From: Bradyrhizobium hereditatis
GTDB lineage: Bacteria; Pseudomonadota; Alphaproteobacteria; Rhizobiales; Xanthobacteraceae
DNA: 64,000 nt
Direction of reading: 5' to 3'
Assembly (NCBI RefSeq): GCF_020329435.1
Contig: NZ_JAGKJK010000019.1
Location: forward strand, 94,472-158,471
Positions 30,001-35,587 of this stretch are shown piece after piece. The first letter of the stretch is position 1; each line of letters begins with the position of its first letter. The position numbers and the translations under genes were made by a program. The notes beneath the pieces are model-generated. The model saw nothing but the letters and a program-made list of their open reading frames with translations, searched no databases and was not told the origin of the DNA.

Positions 30001-30799
30001 CATCCAGATGCTGGCGCCGGGTGGTAAGATCATCGTCGGCATCGAAGGCGAAGTCCCGCCGTCGACGGCGGGTATCGTCACGCAGGGCGCGGGCGACATT
30101 CAGATGTATTCGAAGGGAAGCGTCCTGCTCGGTCTCTCGCGCATCATGACGACCTTCGGCGGCGATATCATTGCCTGGTCGGCGGAAGGCGACATCAATG
30201 CGGGCCGTGGCGCGAAAACCACCATCGTCTACTCGCCGCCGAAGCGCGTCTACGACAATTATGGTGCCGTGACCCTGTCGCCGAACGCGCCCTCCTCGGG
30301 TGCGGGCATTGCAACCCTCAGTCCCGTCGCCGGTCTCCCACCGGGCAATATCGATCTCATCGCGCCGCTCGGCACGATCGATGCCGGAGAAGCCGGCATC
30401 CGCTCGTCCGGCAACGTCAATCTCGCCGCGCTGCAGATCGTCAATGCCGCGAACATCCAGGCCGAAGGCAATACGACCGGCGTTCCGACAGTTCAGGCGC
30501 CAAACATCGGCGGTCTGACAGAGGCGTCAAACACCGCAGGGGCAGCGGCTCAGCAGGCAGCGATACCGACCCAAAACACGGCAACCGCACAGCCTTCGAT
30601 CATCATCGTCGAGGTGCTCGGCTTCGGTGGAGGTAGTGGCGAAACGCCTGAAAACGGTGATGTGGATCGCCGCCGCAACCCCGATCAGCAATCCTACGAC
30701 CCGAACAGTCGGCTTCAGGTCATCGGCCTCGGGCAATTGAGCGCGGAGCAGAAGCAGCAATTAGCCGAGGACGAACGTCGTAATCTTGCCGGCCGGTAG
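18068..30799 (+). CDS. Giant filamentous-haemagglutinin-like exported protein, 4243 residues
   Basis: A long signal region (about residues 1-49, ending SEAMA) is followed by a haemagglutinin secretion-type (TPS) domain: TFSISEKTDLRFDQ, SVYIINQSGIIFGG, VNVGSLIASTAKIS. Then come thousands of residues of beta-helix-like repeats with Gly/Ala/Asp/Thr-rich rungs and DVRL, GGSLTI and DASG-type turns, as in adhesins exported by two-partner secretion. A tandem block of about 176 residues occurs twice (26768-27780). The C-terminus turns polar (RRRNPDQQSYD) with no membrane anchor. No TpsB-type translocator gene is in the window. It follows the sigma/FecR cassette by 198 bases, making it the likely target. 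Probable role: surface adhesion or attachment; substrate unknown. The ATG at 18068 has GAAAG upstream. Confidence 0.87.
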   Translation: MTNRASFATLSAHHSAQLPRARRRFDRGALLASASLLALHLVNSEAMARSLGGSQQAPSAAAIAAQTGSQEAARAAQNSLKRATMAIQALQASQRAARDAARTALQTTPSGIPHGLRPGGLQVVTGATAGSELWQGANLPTQFNEGDRAKVTIGQTQQKAILTWQTFSISEKTDLRFDQNGNRDWVALNRVLDNTAPSKILGSIKADGSVYIINQSGIIFGGTSQVNVGSLIASTAKISNEQFRNGIYSAQAGSTWTPTFSDAAELLGNGRGGGVIKVEAGAQIETNAPPSVTSGGGFVLLMGGEVVNAGTITTHNGQTQLAAGDDFVLRRGYSTEANLSSTTRGNEIAPLFDSASVAGLVRNHGIIFSPQGDITMAGRTIRQDGVLVASTSVNTRGTIHLLNSAADTLGSVTLCADSVTVIIPELESNETALNSQRDALIATSATANQQRSQSATGVFNNLSLLADRLDQLRIEIVTGGEVVFEGGATPDAGSLTIAQGGQVAVSAGRRISTESGATVDASGVRDVVLAMSANNLMLNIQGNELRDSPQNRDSNSLKNANVWVDIRDLIFVPAGTGGYDAIRYYTPGGLLEVGGYLANTKHTIGEWTAVGGKITLSASEVIAQKGSIFDISGGSVRYEGGYIRTTNFLGPDGRTYNVNNARGDMTFYGLGQGYVRNHERWAATEVWTSLLTRGRETVRWEAGYTVGRDAGNLILSTPTALFEADILADVVQGSRQTNARPDGITDGYQVAQNTVAKAGTLALGRYAANGLVGAYATDVVIADLTGLSPSAIRTNTAWFDAGHLNAQGLGGIDLATTGKITIDAPLSVADGGSVSLAAPVVDIKADVTAHSGRITATNILTAWPTSQVLTSAGTSTVTLGAGVVLDASGYWVNAVNDLAGYGKQAFINGGDVRLISSGDVVVKDGSLIDVSSGAALTTNGKFLGGRGGNVTLKASATLDGTLSHGGRLTLDGKIRGFGVAGGGALAITSGGTIVFGGDVLQTNGRLGAGEKAPTDLISLETFVVRAGEVLPANYSYSTTVAAPGQVMGASPNITSTNRVTLAADWTPPRPAALGGFGSYALNVNGAIITIDSSSPLPTIRAGSEIRGITDVQNFPQSYVVPADVFPAGIPIVATTVTAFAGSRAPVDVTFAAGTVIRSGSVLRTGVAVRPLEYLSENLLQGGFSQYQIAGGSGLIVAPRTRLHVTTPVYRRGLGSLATPTGADPKAALELWTPPQYIDNPAKAEFTQRAGADLSLISAGGITLASDSIIEVDDGRSVALKALGQITIEGAITARSGTITIASNLDNVVQTRATPGQSIWIGEHAVLDVSARPVTNADTKGRRYGIIRDGGSINIGMASFSAVSSGVLPATHSFVIIRPGARLDASGSSGVIDLVSDAGMSVALQPITVASNGGSITIGSQSGLYLDGEMLAATGGAGAAGGRLTIALETPSNYNPITAAGPRVFTITQERQTGTLTGLSPGLMDSSLRYGEGYLSSAQVAQGGFDTLSLWSRDTFQFNGDVHLSTGQTLALYRGVLSTAADTPNSRVSLSAPYVLLDGAVGIEAGGVYSGLTIPVYRASASNNGSLTVTADLIDARNRVLFGVLASYQTGLFGELNQEYVVQAAGFAQIDLVSRGDIRFGTGALAGGGNIAIEAAQIYPTTGAVAQIAAGVDQIGTLRPDGNLTIRRNGSMPALPHSAFGTLGLLAATVDQQGIVRAPLGSLLVGSNADPFIFGYSTSSTVVLRPGSITSTSAAELVMPYGGTVDGLSYKYAGADVAFHDLASFFPTGRSSFGVTLSGKRVVAEHGAVLDLSGGGNLTGAAFISGRGGSVDILKTPLVNANPVLGYSDASNRVYALMPAYASGYAPMSPEKAAGDPLVGQQITLTQAVGGLPAGTYTLLPSNYALLPGAYRVELGRSTTTPIGPAALANGSYVTTGTLGVVNTGIHSALPSRIIVTPGQAVRSHSQYNETSYSDFVLANAAASGRLRPRLPVDAQTLLLSFGSAVGDVLSFDGTVLMQSGDGGYAGTLAVSSTGALEIKPSGTVATAGMASLDAEDLSRVGAGSLLIGGNYSYVSGQNDTSITSAHVYLSATAADVVVRNGSVLEAGQIFALARNSVHVENGAVFDTTRSSTNIFDSSAGYVFWNSLSGSFANTGAILAVSNGWLNFLPVKTAAAGTVTINDGAAFRTLGTIAFAASNALDLGANVALNARYITLSLPEINVGTDASLAAARGAGALGSGWLLTQSALDRLLTPANPTLPRAERLTLTVGSSLNFFGDVDLDMRSPGGGSKMLVLNTPAIYGWGTVGDVATLSADTVIWNGVSSGQGTTASPYVSLPPGAVRPGGPGTGAGALAINAREIVFGYDPYARPQNEATLDRLALGFATVNLAASDRITANNRGSLAVYRSGTGASNYAGGDLTISAPLITAEAGGLMSFVAGGAITARAGAGGPANTDSVSQVGGELRFKGSAITIDTAIAMPSGRLELKATGDITLTDRATLDLSARSITFFDVTKYSWGGDIVMESAAGVITQHAGSIIDVSAARNDAGSIRAEALGTGGTVAFHGALRGAAADGFDSGSFDVRAFTLADFAGLNTKLSESGYFSARNFVIKTGDLVIGNEVRAREVNISVDGGSLMVTGRINASGAKPGSIRLAARDDLTLTSSAILDARSTVLQVDSTGAPIEASNRGHVELTSAQGTVRLATGATIDLRSADNVARGKIEINAQRRGGAGGAGAGADDIAIDAAGPLDIRGAASIAVNGFRSYEPTRGIINQSLLDAIHTDSSAFINAASMNGALQSRLTGLRAYGDAFHLRPGVELRSNGDLATEGDVDFSGYRYGPNADPGVRGSGEPGVLVVRAAGNVTIKGSINDGFAPPPATPDDNGWVLLPGSQPADVWVGLGVTLAGGPSGAVTTFAAGASSTVVLDYAISIRAATLRKGVAVPFQFVSTGVLSVPDWARAEGGWIATAPIWASAAAQQSGQPPIFTPGQKVNVQLPTGTVFGAGTVLPAGTPQQAGTLGIAAVTVPAGTPLNVFDNTVTLNANVVVPAGARIPAQTNVVLTTTPIGSISAPLTLSSGLILIGNASGTATTFPGGATSTTALTFAISIRNATLRRGVSIPFQFASSANLAVPSWATAQGGWVATAPIWASTNAYSQGQPPLFTAGQRVNVTLPSGTVFGAGTVLPSLVATTTSGTLGMFGAMVPAGTPLNVFNSAVTLSASVAVAAGTVLPAGTNIQQVISAPLRPSGSDGRQGQMWAVAPMLAPGSLSWSMRMASGADLSSADSRTLRSADLPEGQGNIRLYDPHYTIPYDITTAPPAISVVRTGTGYLELLAGGDYRQDSLFGVYTAGQATGGLGRARRSDGTVLGPGNAAYEAALNPIGIYFTEHGGDVLLAAGGSIGGYLDSKSSSSATYATSDVAGWSWMQDGNWGINFGTYDASSALFLRGFAGIGALGGGNVTVRADADAGQTKTGGPRTPLTAAIGSSGQAQAGGNLVRHGGGTLTLDIAGQLNPADSVFTPIVADIANLRGDIMLRAASVGRVIASKFGVRINLDPRPSEPLVPSSFAAAGTQRFSLGDATLVLQSRSDIVATVNAAGSLWADTTAAELFSAGGEIVPIGDVPSLSIIAARGSIHTGQYSTSSVRLLPSPIGQLELLAWNSINGDIPSGGSNYVGLSAGAPFSNLHIEDPEPIRIYAVNGDIIDLQVGESRRDSLTGIWTHDPVGKHAWMRAGRDIVKSGLTVLNNRGTDVSIVSAGRDIILAEMNGYNYQVAGPGTLEITAGRNIILTDPSSSAAIGPFISIGALVAGDLRPGADIVVQAGVGTIGPNYAAFAARYLDPANLAQPGIPLADQAGKVAKAYDEELFAWLQNRFGPHQRPFVHHGRTFVFSGGKGDALAFFLSLPTEQQGVFLRGVYYEELRLSGREYNDSTSTRFGSYLRGREAIEALFPETDANGAPIQRNGDITIFGGAHIRTDFGGNIQMLAPGGKIIVGIEGEVPPSTAGIVTQGAGDIQMYSKGSVLLGLSRIMTTFGGDIIAWSAEGDINAGRGAKTTIVYSPPKRVYDNYGAVTLSPNAPSSGAGIATLSPVAGLPPGNIDLIAPLGTIDAGEAGIRSSGNVNLAALQIVNAANIQAEGNTTGVPTVQAPNIGGLTEASNTAGAAAQQAAIPTQNTATAQPSIIIVEVLGFGGGSGETPENGDVDRRRNPDQQSYDPNSRLQVIGLGQLSAEQKQQLAEDERRNLAGR
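26768..27780 (+). repeat. Tandem imperfect 528-base repeat inside adhesin gene
   Basis: Two in-frame copies start at 26768 and 27296. Both encode the same order of motifs: TTFxxGAxST, AISIRxATLRxGVxxPFQF, WxATAPIWAS, GTVFGAGTVLP, VPAGTPLNVF. Identity is clear at protein level but partly diverged, so it is an old duplication. Confidence 0.75.
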
Positions 30800-30883
30800 T
30801 TGGTATAGTGACGTGCGTGGTAACGTCATGTCACTTGCGATAATCGCGTCAGTTTAAGTCGCGGCGTTTTCGCTCGCGTGCGC

Positions 30884-30906
30884 CGCTGCCGCTTGGCGCG
30901 GCAGCG
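30884..30906. terminator. Hairpin between convergent adhesin and phosphonate genes
   Basis: CGCTGCCGC and GCGGCAGCG form a 9-base stem with the loop TTGGC. It lies 85 bases after the adhesin stop and 52 bases before the convergent DUF1045 stop. There is no T-run, so it may act for both directions with Rho or as an RNA stabiliser. Confidence 0.55.
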
Positions 30907-30957
30907 CATGGCGTCCTATAGCAATGATATCTGGAGTATTGCAACGTTGCCGACGAT

Positions 30958-31659
30958 TTACGGAACTGCGCCCTGGAGTAGCCAGTTGCCGATAACACGA
31001 AATCGCCGGTCGGGTTCGTCCTGACGGAAAAGCGCGATTCTGTCGACAGCCAAACTATGCACCCCACTTTCCCGAAAGCGGTCCCGCAGCATCTCAAGAA
31101 GAGGCGCGTGCCCGGCATCCAGACGGCCAGTGAGGGTCATGTGAAAGCGAAACTCCTCGAAGACGTACGGATACCCCCAGCGGTCAAGGTAGTCGCGTTG
31201 CCGCGGCGTCAGCTTTGACGGACTGCGCCGGGCGCGATCCTCTTCCGTGAGCGGCGCGCGGAACGGCTCGAACTCGCGGACGCAGGCGGCGGCGAGGCGT
31301 TCAAGATCGGCTGACGCCGCGCTGGGCACGACCGCGATAAAGCCGCTGATGGTGTCGACGACGGGTTCGATCACTGGAATGGCGCGTGGCGCGCTGGCGA
31401 AGCCTGCACAGGCAGCGGCAAGCTCGTCCTCGCTCTTGCCTGGCGCCAGCGCCATCGGTGGCTTCAAGGTGGCATGGAAGCCGTATTTGCGCGGATCATG
31501 TGTGATCTCGCGCCACTCGGGCGGCAATCTCATTCCAGACGGGAAGGGCACATCGGCGCCCTGATGGGCGTCGTAGCCGAGCAGCTCCGCGCCAAAGCGG
31601 TCGAGAACGCTGCCCGGTTCGGGTGCGAAGTAAATTGCGTAGCGCGGATAGTTCCCCAT
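30958..31659 (-). CDS. Phosphonate-operon protein, DUF1045/2H phosphoesterase-like
   Basis: 233 residues with the two HxT motifs of the 2H phosphoesterase superfamily: FHATLKPP near residue 60 and FHMTLTG near residue 177. Spacing and length match the DUF1045 family that rides with C-P lyase genes in rhizobia. 2H enzymes cleave cyclic phosphodiesters, so it could act on a 1,2-cyclic ribose phosphate produced by the C-P lyase pathway; that is inference. It is 21 bases downstream of the second phnM-like gene and thus probably the last gene of a leftward operon. Confidence 0.82.
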   Translation of the reverse strand: MGNYPRYAIYFAPEPGSVLDRFGAELLGYDAHQGADVPFPSGMRLPPEWREITHDPRKYGFHATLKPPMALAPGKSEDELAAACAGFASAPRAIPVIEPVVDTISGFIAVVPSAASADLERLAAACVREFEPFRAPLTEEDRARRSPSKLTPRQRDYLDRWGYPYVFEEFRFHMTLTGRLDAGHAPLLEMLRDRFRESGVHSLAVDRIALFRQDEPDRRFRVIGNWLLQGAVP

Positions 31660-31680
31660 CGGCCGGACTTTAAAGAGACT

Positions 31681-32874
31681 TCAGGCTGTCGCAACCGCAC
31701 GATGCGACGTCGAGGAAACCTGGATCAAGCGGCCGGCGTCCGTCAGATGAGCCAGCCTACCACCGGCAATGACGGCGACAATGCGAGGGCGTAGCGGCAC
31801 TTCATCGTCCACCAGAATGAGGTCGGCGCGGTGTCCCGCGGCCAGCCTGCCGCGATCGACAAGGCCTGCGGCTTGCGCTGGCGCAGCCGAAATCAATTGC
31901 CACGCCTGCGCCAGCGGCAGGATGCCATCGGCGGCCAGGCGGAAAGCGGCGAGCAAGGGCGCGGGATAGTAGTAGTCGGACGCGAGGACGCTGCAGAGGC
32001 CCTTCTCGATCATCTCGGACGCGTTGGTCCAGCCGGTATGGCTGCCGCCGCGCACCACGTTGGGCGCGCCGAATACGATGAAGTCGCCCGCCGCAGCCGC
32101 CTCGCGGGCCGTCGCCTCGTTGACAGGAAATTCGGCGATCGTGACGCCCCGCGCACGGAACGTCTTTCGCTTCTCCGGACTGTCGTCGTCATGGGAGAGC
32201 ATCTTTGTGCCGGCTGCCCGCGCCATTCCGGCCAGCCGCGAAATCGAATCCGACACCTCATCTCCACGCGCAGCGACGCGCTGCACCAGTCTATCGAAAG
32301 CCTCTCCGGACAATCCGGTGCGCTCGACCATGCGGTTGCGCTTCTGCGGCTTGGCCAGGCTCGCCACCGTCAAATCCATATGGTCGTTAAATGCGAACAG
32401 GTCGATGCGCGCCTCCGCCAGCCATTGCCCGATTTCGCCTTCCGCATCGAGATTGTAGGTCTCATGGCGGAGATGGAAGCGGGTATCCGCTGCAAGCCTT
32501 GGCCCTAGGCTTTCGATCGCCTCGAGCAAAAGCCGCGCATTGTCGCCGCTGCGCAACCCCGGCTCCCACGACCAGGTCGTGGCGTGGAAAACGGTGGTGA
32601 TGCCATTGGCGATCGCCTGACGGTCGCTGTCGGCGAGCGCAACGTCGACAGGAAAGTCGACGCCGGGGCGGGGCATCATCTGCCGCTCAAAAGCATCGCC
32701 ATGCAGATCGACGATGCCGGGCAGTACCAGCAGCTCGCGTGCATCGATCGCGAGAGCGCCGCGTCCCTTGTCGCTTCCGATGGTGCCGATGTCGCGGCCG
32801 GCTATCAGCAGGGAGGTTTCGACGAATTCTTCGCCCAGGAGGGCCCGGCCACATTCAATAAGAATGTCAGTCAC
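31681..32874 (-). CDS. PhnM-like amidohydrolase (second copy)
   Basis: About 397 residues from the GTG at 32874, which overlaps the preceding gene's stop by four bases (GTGA); the open frame further upstream is antisense to the acetyltransferase and is not used. The sequence shows LPGIVDLHGDAFERQMMPRPGV, LFAFNDHMD, LSHDDDSPEKR, FGAPNVVRGGSHTGWTNA and DRGRLAAGHRADLILVD, the pattern of alpha-D-ribose 1-methylphosphonate 5-triphosphate diphosphatase. Metal-binding His and Asp residues are intact. The other phnM, at 42744-43901, is in the main C-P lyase operon; the two differ clearly. This copy may act on a different phosphonate ester or add dosage. Confidence 0.85.
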   Translation of the reverse strand: MTDILIECGRALLGEEFVETSLLIAGRDIGTIGSDKGRGALAIDARELLVLPGIVDLHGDAFERQMMPRPGVDFPVDVALADSDRQAIANGITTVFHATTWSWEPGLRSGDNARLLLEAIESLGPRLAADTRFHLRHETYNLDAEGEIGQWLAEARIDLFAFNDHMDLTVASLAKPQKRNRMVERTGLSGEAFDRLVQRVAARGDEVSDSISRLAGMARAAGTKMLSHDDDSPEKRKTFRARGVTIAEFPVNEATAREAAAAGDFIVFGAPNVVRGGSHTGWTNASEMIEKGLCSVLASDYYYPAPLLAAFRLAADGILPLAQAWQLISAAPAQAAGLVDRGRLAAGHRADLILVDDEVPLRPRIVAVIAGGRLAHLTDAGRLIQVSSTSHRAVATA

Positions 32875-33536
32875 GATGTCGCACTTTGTCGTTTGCTGTG
32901 AACAAGTCCAGCAGAAGCCGCTTCGTATTTGTCGAGGAAGTCTTCGATCGCGAGCTTTCTGAAGTCGGGCAGTGCCCGGCGCAGCATCTCGTGGTCCCAG
33001 TCCCACCATGCGAGGTCGGCGAGACGGACGGCGATACCTTCCGAAAACCGGCGCTTGATCGGACGCGCCGGATTGCCGCCTACGATGGTGTAAGCCGGTA
33101 CATCCTTGGTGACGATCGCGCCGGCTGCGACGACCGCGCCGGTGCCGATGCTGCGGCCCGGCAGCACGACGGCGCCGTGACCAATCCAAACATCGTGTCC
33201 GATATCGACGTGATGCGCGCGCCGCCATGCGAAGAATTCGGCCTCGTCGTTTTCGCCCGGGAAATACGCACTGGCGCGATAGGTAAAGTGCGCCTGCGAG
33301 GCGCGCTGCATCGGATGATTGCCGGGATTGATCCGCGTCATGGCGGCGATGGAGCAGAATTTTCCGATCGTCGTATAGGTGATCTGCGCGTCGTTCACGA
33401 CGTAGGAGTAGTCGCCCATCGTGACTTCAAGCAGGATGGTGCGCGCCCCAACTTCGCTGTAGGCGCCGAGCTTGCTGTCGCGGACGGAAGCAGTGGGATC
33501 GATGGTCGGTTGGACTGATAGCTGCTTGCCGGCCAT
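32871..33536 (-). CDS. Phosphonate-cluster hexapeptide acetyltransferase
   Basis: 221 residues of left-handed beta-helix type with hexapeptide turns: TASVRDSKLGAYSEVGARTILLE, IGKFCSIAAMTRINPGNHPM, DIGHDVWIGHGAVVLPGRSIGTGAVVAAGAIVTKDVPAYTIVGGNPAR. This matches the acetyltransferase family associated with C-P lyase genes. It would transfer an acyl group to an unknown acceptor, perhaps an aminophosphonate to protect or detoxify it. It is the first gene of a leftward operon, with PHO-box-like repeats just upstream, and faces phnC in the other direction. Confidence 0.85.
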   Translation of the reverse strand: MAGKQLSVQPTIDPTASVRDSKLGAYSEVGARTILLEVTMGDYSYVVNDAQITYTTIGKFCSIAAMTRINPGNHPMQRASQAHFTYRASAYFPGENDEAEFFAWRRAHHVDIGHDVWIGHGAVVLPGRSIGTGAVVAAGAIVTKDVPAYTIVGGNPARPIKRRFSEGIAVRLADLAWWDWDHEMLRRALPDFRKLAIEDFLDKYEAASAGLVHSKRQSATS

Positions 33537-33590
33537 CCCAGGTTTCCATGCGCGAACGATGCGGGCAGGCCGACGTCTTCGGCACGCTTG

Positions 33591-33619
33591 ATGACGTTGT
33601 CATGACGTTTCGATGACGC
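33591..33619 (-). promoter_or_regulatory. Extended PHO box for leftward phn operon
   Basis: On the reverse strand GTCAT occurs three times at exact 11-base spacing (33617, 33606 and 33595 as 5' ends). This equals the repeat period of PhoB-binding PHO boxes. The site lies 55 bases upstream of the acetyltransferase start. Confidence 0.6.
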
Positions 33620-33657
33620 GGAGGTCGGGTGTGGACGGTCGCCGCAGCGCAGCGCGA

Positions 33658-33675
33658 CTGTCACACAACTGTTAA
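33658..33675 (+). promoter_or_regulatory. PHO box upstream of phnC
   Basis: CTGTCAC-ACAA-CTGTTAA matches the CTGTCAT-N4-CTGTCAT form with the same 7-4-7 spacing. It lies 46 bases before the phnC ATG. Phosphate-starvation control by PhoB is expected. Confidence 0.65.
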
Positions 33676-33721
33676 GTCTCTCCTTTAGCGGTCGGCAGGC
33701 ACGACGCGGTTGGAGCATTGC

Positions 33722-34534
33722 ATGCTGGTAGTGGAAGGTCTGACGTGCCGTTTCGGCACAAAAGCCGCGGTCGACGACGTGTCCTTTTCAGTTGCGCCGG
33801 GCAGCTTTGTCGGCGTGATCGGCCGCTCGGGCGCCGGCAAATCTACACTTCTGCGCATGATCAACCGCTTGGCTGATCCTTCCGAAGGCCGCATCCTGTT
33901 CGATGGCGTTGATATTACCGCGTTGCGCGGCCGAGAGTTGCGGCAATGGCGGGCGCGCTCGGCCATGATCTTCCAGCAATTCAATCTGGTCGGCCGGCTC
34001 GATGTGCTCACCAATGTATTGATGGGCCGGCTTGCAACTGTGCCGGTCTGGCGTTCGCTTGTGCAGTTGTGGCCCGAGGCCGATAAGGCCGTTGCGATGT
34101 CGGCGCTTGAGCAATTCGACATGGCGCAAATTGCAGCGCAGCGCGCCGATCAGCTTTCCGGCGGCCAGCAACAGCGCGTCGCCATTGCAAGAGCCCTGGT
34201 GCAGGAGCCCGATATAATCCTTGCCGACGAGCCGATCGCCTCGCTCGATCCGCGCAACACCCGCATCGTCATGGACGCGCTGCTGCGCATCAACAAGCAC
34301 TTCGGCATAACGGTGGTTTGCAACCTCCATTCGCTGGATCTGGCGCGCAGCTATTGCGACCGGCTGATCGGAATGGCGGCGGGCCGCGTGGCGTTTGACG
34401 GCGCGCCTGCGGCCCTGACGGAGCACATTGCACGCGAGCTTTACGACCTCGAAGCCAACGAGGTCATCGGCGGAGCACCGGTGAAGGCGCCGGATGCCGC
34501 GGCCATTCCTGCGCTCGGCAGCGTAGCCGCCTGA
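33722..34534 (+). CDS. phnC: Phosphonate ABC importer ATPase PhnC
   Basis: 270 residues from the ATG at 33722, with GGAG six bases upstream (a TTG four codons earlier is in frame but lacks a site). Walker A GRSGAGKST, signature LSGGQQQRVAIARAL, Walker B IILADEPIASLD and the switch His in NLHSLD are all present. PhnC energises import of alkylphosphonates across the inner membrane with the two PhnE permeases and the binding protein PhnD. The order phnC-phnD-phnE-phnE follows the usual rhizobial layout. A PHO box lies 46 bases upstream. Confidence 0.95.
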   Translation: MLVVEGLTCRFGTKAAVDDVSFSVAPGSFVGVIGRSGAGKSTLLRMINRLADPSEGRILFDGVDITALRGRELRQWRARSAMIFQQFNLVGRLDVLTNVLMGRLATVPVWRSLVQLWPEADKAVAMSALEQFDMAQIAAQRADQLSGGQQQRVAIARALVQEPDIILADEPIASLDPRNTRIVMDALLRINKHFGITVVCNLHSLDLARSYCDRLIGMAAGRVAFDGAPAALTEHIARELYDLEANEVIGGAPVKAPDAAAIPALGSVAA

Positions 34535-34615
34535 GCCGGCACAGCAAGACAAGGTGGCCGTTCGCGACAACGCGATCGGCTGAAAAGCGTAAACCACAGA
34601 GAGAGGGTCAACTTC

Positions 34616-35524
34616 ATGATCAATCGTCGTATGATTCTCGCCGTGGCGGCGGGATTGGCATTTTCTGCGTCTGCCGCTTCAGCGCAGGACTGGAAGGCGA
34701 AATATCCCGAGCTGGTTTTCGCCAAGGTCCCCGATGAGAATGCCTCGGGCACGAGCGACCGCTGGACTCCCTTGACGGAGTATCTGTCCCGCGAACTCGG
34801 CACAAAGGTTACGCTGCGCATCGCCAACGACTACGCTGCCGTCATCGAAGGCCAGCGGGCCGGCAATATCCACATCGCGATGTACGGACCGTCGTCTTAC
34901 GCCCGCGCCTACATTGTCGGCGCAAAGGTCGAGCCATTCGCGATCGAAGTCAGTGGCGACGGGACCAAGGGCTACTATTCGGTTCTCTACGTCAAGAGCG
35001 ACTCCGGCTACAAGGATATCAAGGAGTTGAAGGGCAAGAATCTCTGCCTCGTCGATCCCAATTCAACGTCGGGCAACAATGTGCCGCGCTTCGCGATGGA
35101 CAAGATGGGCATCGACCCCGAGAAGTTTTTCTCGAAGGTGGTCTATTCGGGCAGCCATGAGAATGCCGTGATTGGTCTTTCGCAAGGTACCTGCGATGCG
35201 GCGTTCAACTGGTGGAACGACGAAAAGGAATCGAACCTGCTGCGAATGGAGCGGAAGGGAATGGCGAAAGCCGCTGACTTCCGCATCATCTTCAAGTCGG
35301 AGCAGATTGTGAACTCGCCAATGGCGTATCTCGGCTCGTTGCCCGCCGATCTCAAGGCGGCGATCAAGAAAGCCGTGCTTGAGCTTGCGACCAAGGACAA
35401 GGCCGTCTTCGACAAGATCTATGAAGGCAAGCAGCTTCCGTTTGCCGAGGTGGACCACAAGGCCTATGAGGCTGTGATCGAACTGACCAGGTTCGTCGAC
35501 AGCATCCGCAAGCAGAAGTCCTGA
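34616..35524 (+). CDS. phnD: Phosphonate-binding periplasmic protein PhnD
   Basis: 302 residues with a signal peptide ending SASAASAQ. The mature part has the PhnD family course: YPELVFAKVPDENASGTSDRW, then a first lobe with IHIAMYGPSSYARAY, and GKNLCLVDPNSTSGNN in the hinge. It binds phosphonates in the periplasm and hands them to PhnE/PhnC. It follows phnC by 81 bases with a GAGAGGG ribosome-binding site nine bases before the ATG. A strong hairpin just after the stop may keep its mRNA level above that of the permeases. Confidence 0.95.
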   Translation: MINRRMILAVAAGLAFSASAASAQDWKAKYPELVFAKVPDENASGTSDRWTPLTEYLSRELGTKVTLRIANDYAAVIEGQRAGNIHIAMYGPSSYARAYIVGAKVEPFAIEVSGDGTKGYYSVLYVKSDSGYKDIKELKGKNLCLVDPNSTSGNNVPRFAMDKMGIDPEKFFSKVVYSGSHENAVIGLSQGTCDAAFNWWNDEKESNLLRMERKGMAKAADFRIIFKSEQIVNSPMAYLGSLPADLKAAIKKAVLELATKDKAVFDKIYEGKQLPFAEVDHKAYEAVIELTRFVDSIRKQKS

Positions 35525-35546
35525 GCCGGGCGACGGGTCCGCAGCG

Positions 35547-35570
35547 GAACGGGCAGGTCGCTGCCCGTTC
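35547..35570. terminator. Hairpin between phnD and phnE
   Basis: GAACGGGCAG and CTGCCCGTTC form a perfect 10-base stem with the tetraloop GTCG. It begins 22 bases after the phnD stop and ends 17 bases before phnE. It probably acts as a partial terminator or 3' stabiliser, a common arrangement after binding-protein genes. Confidence 0.7.
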
Positions 35571-35587
35571 TCCCGCCGGAAGATGCA

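Noticed and set aside
31681..33228. 515-residue reading of the second phnM gene
   Set aside because: The extra N-terminus is the out-of-frame shadow of the acetyltransferase gene; the GTG at 32874 gives a GTGA overlap and the normal family length.
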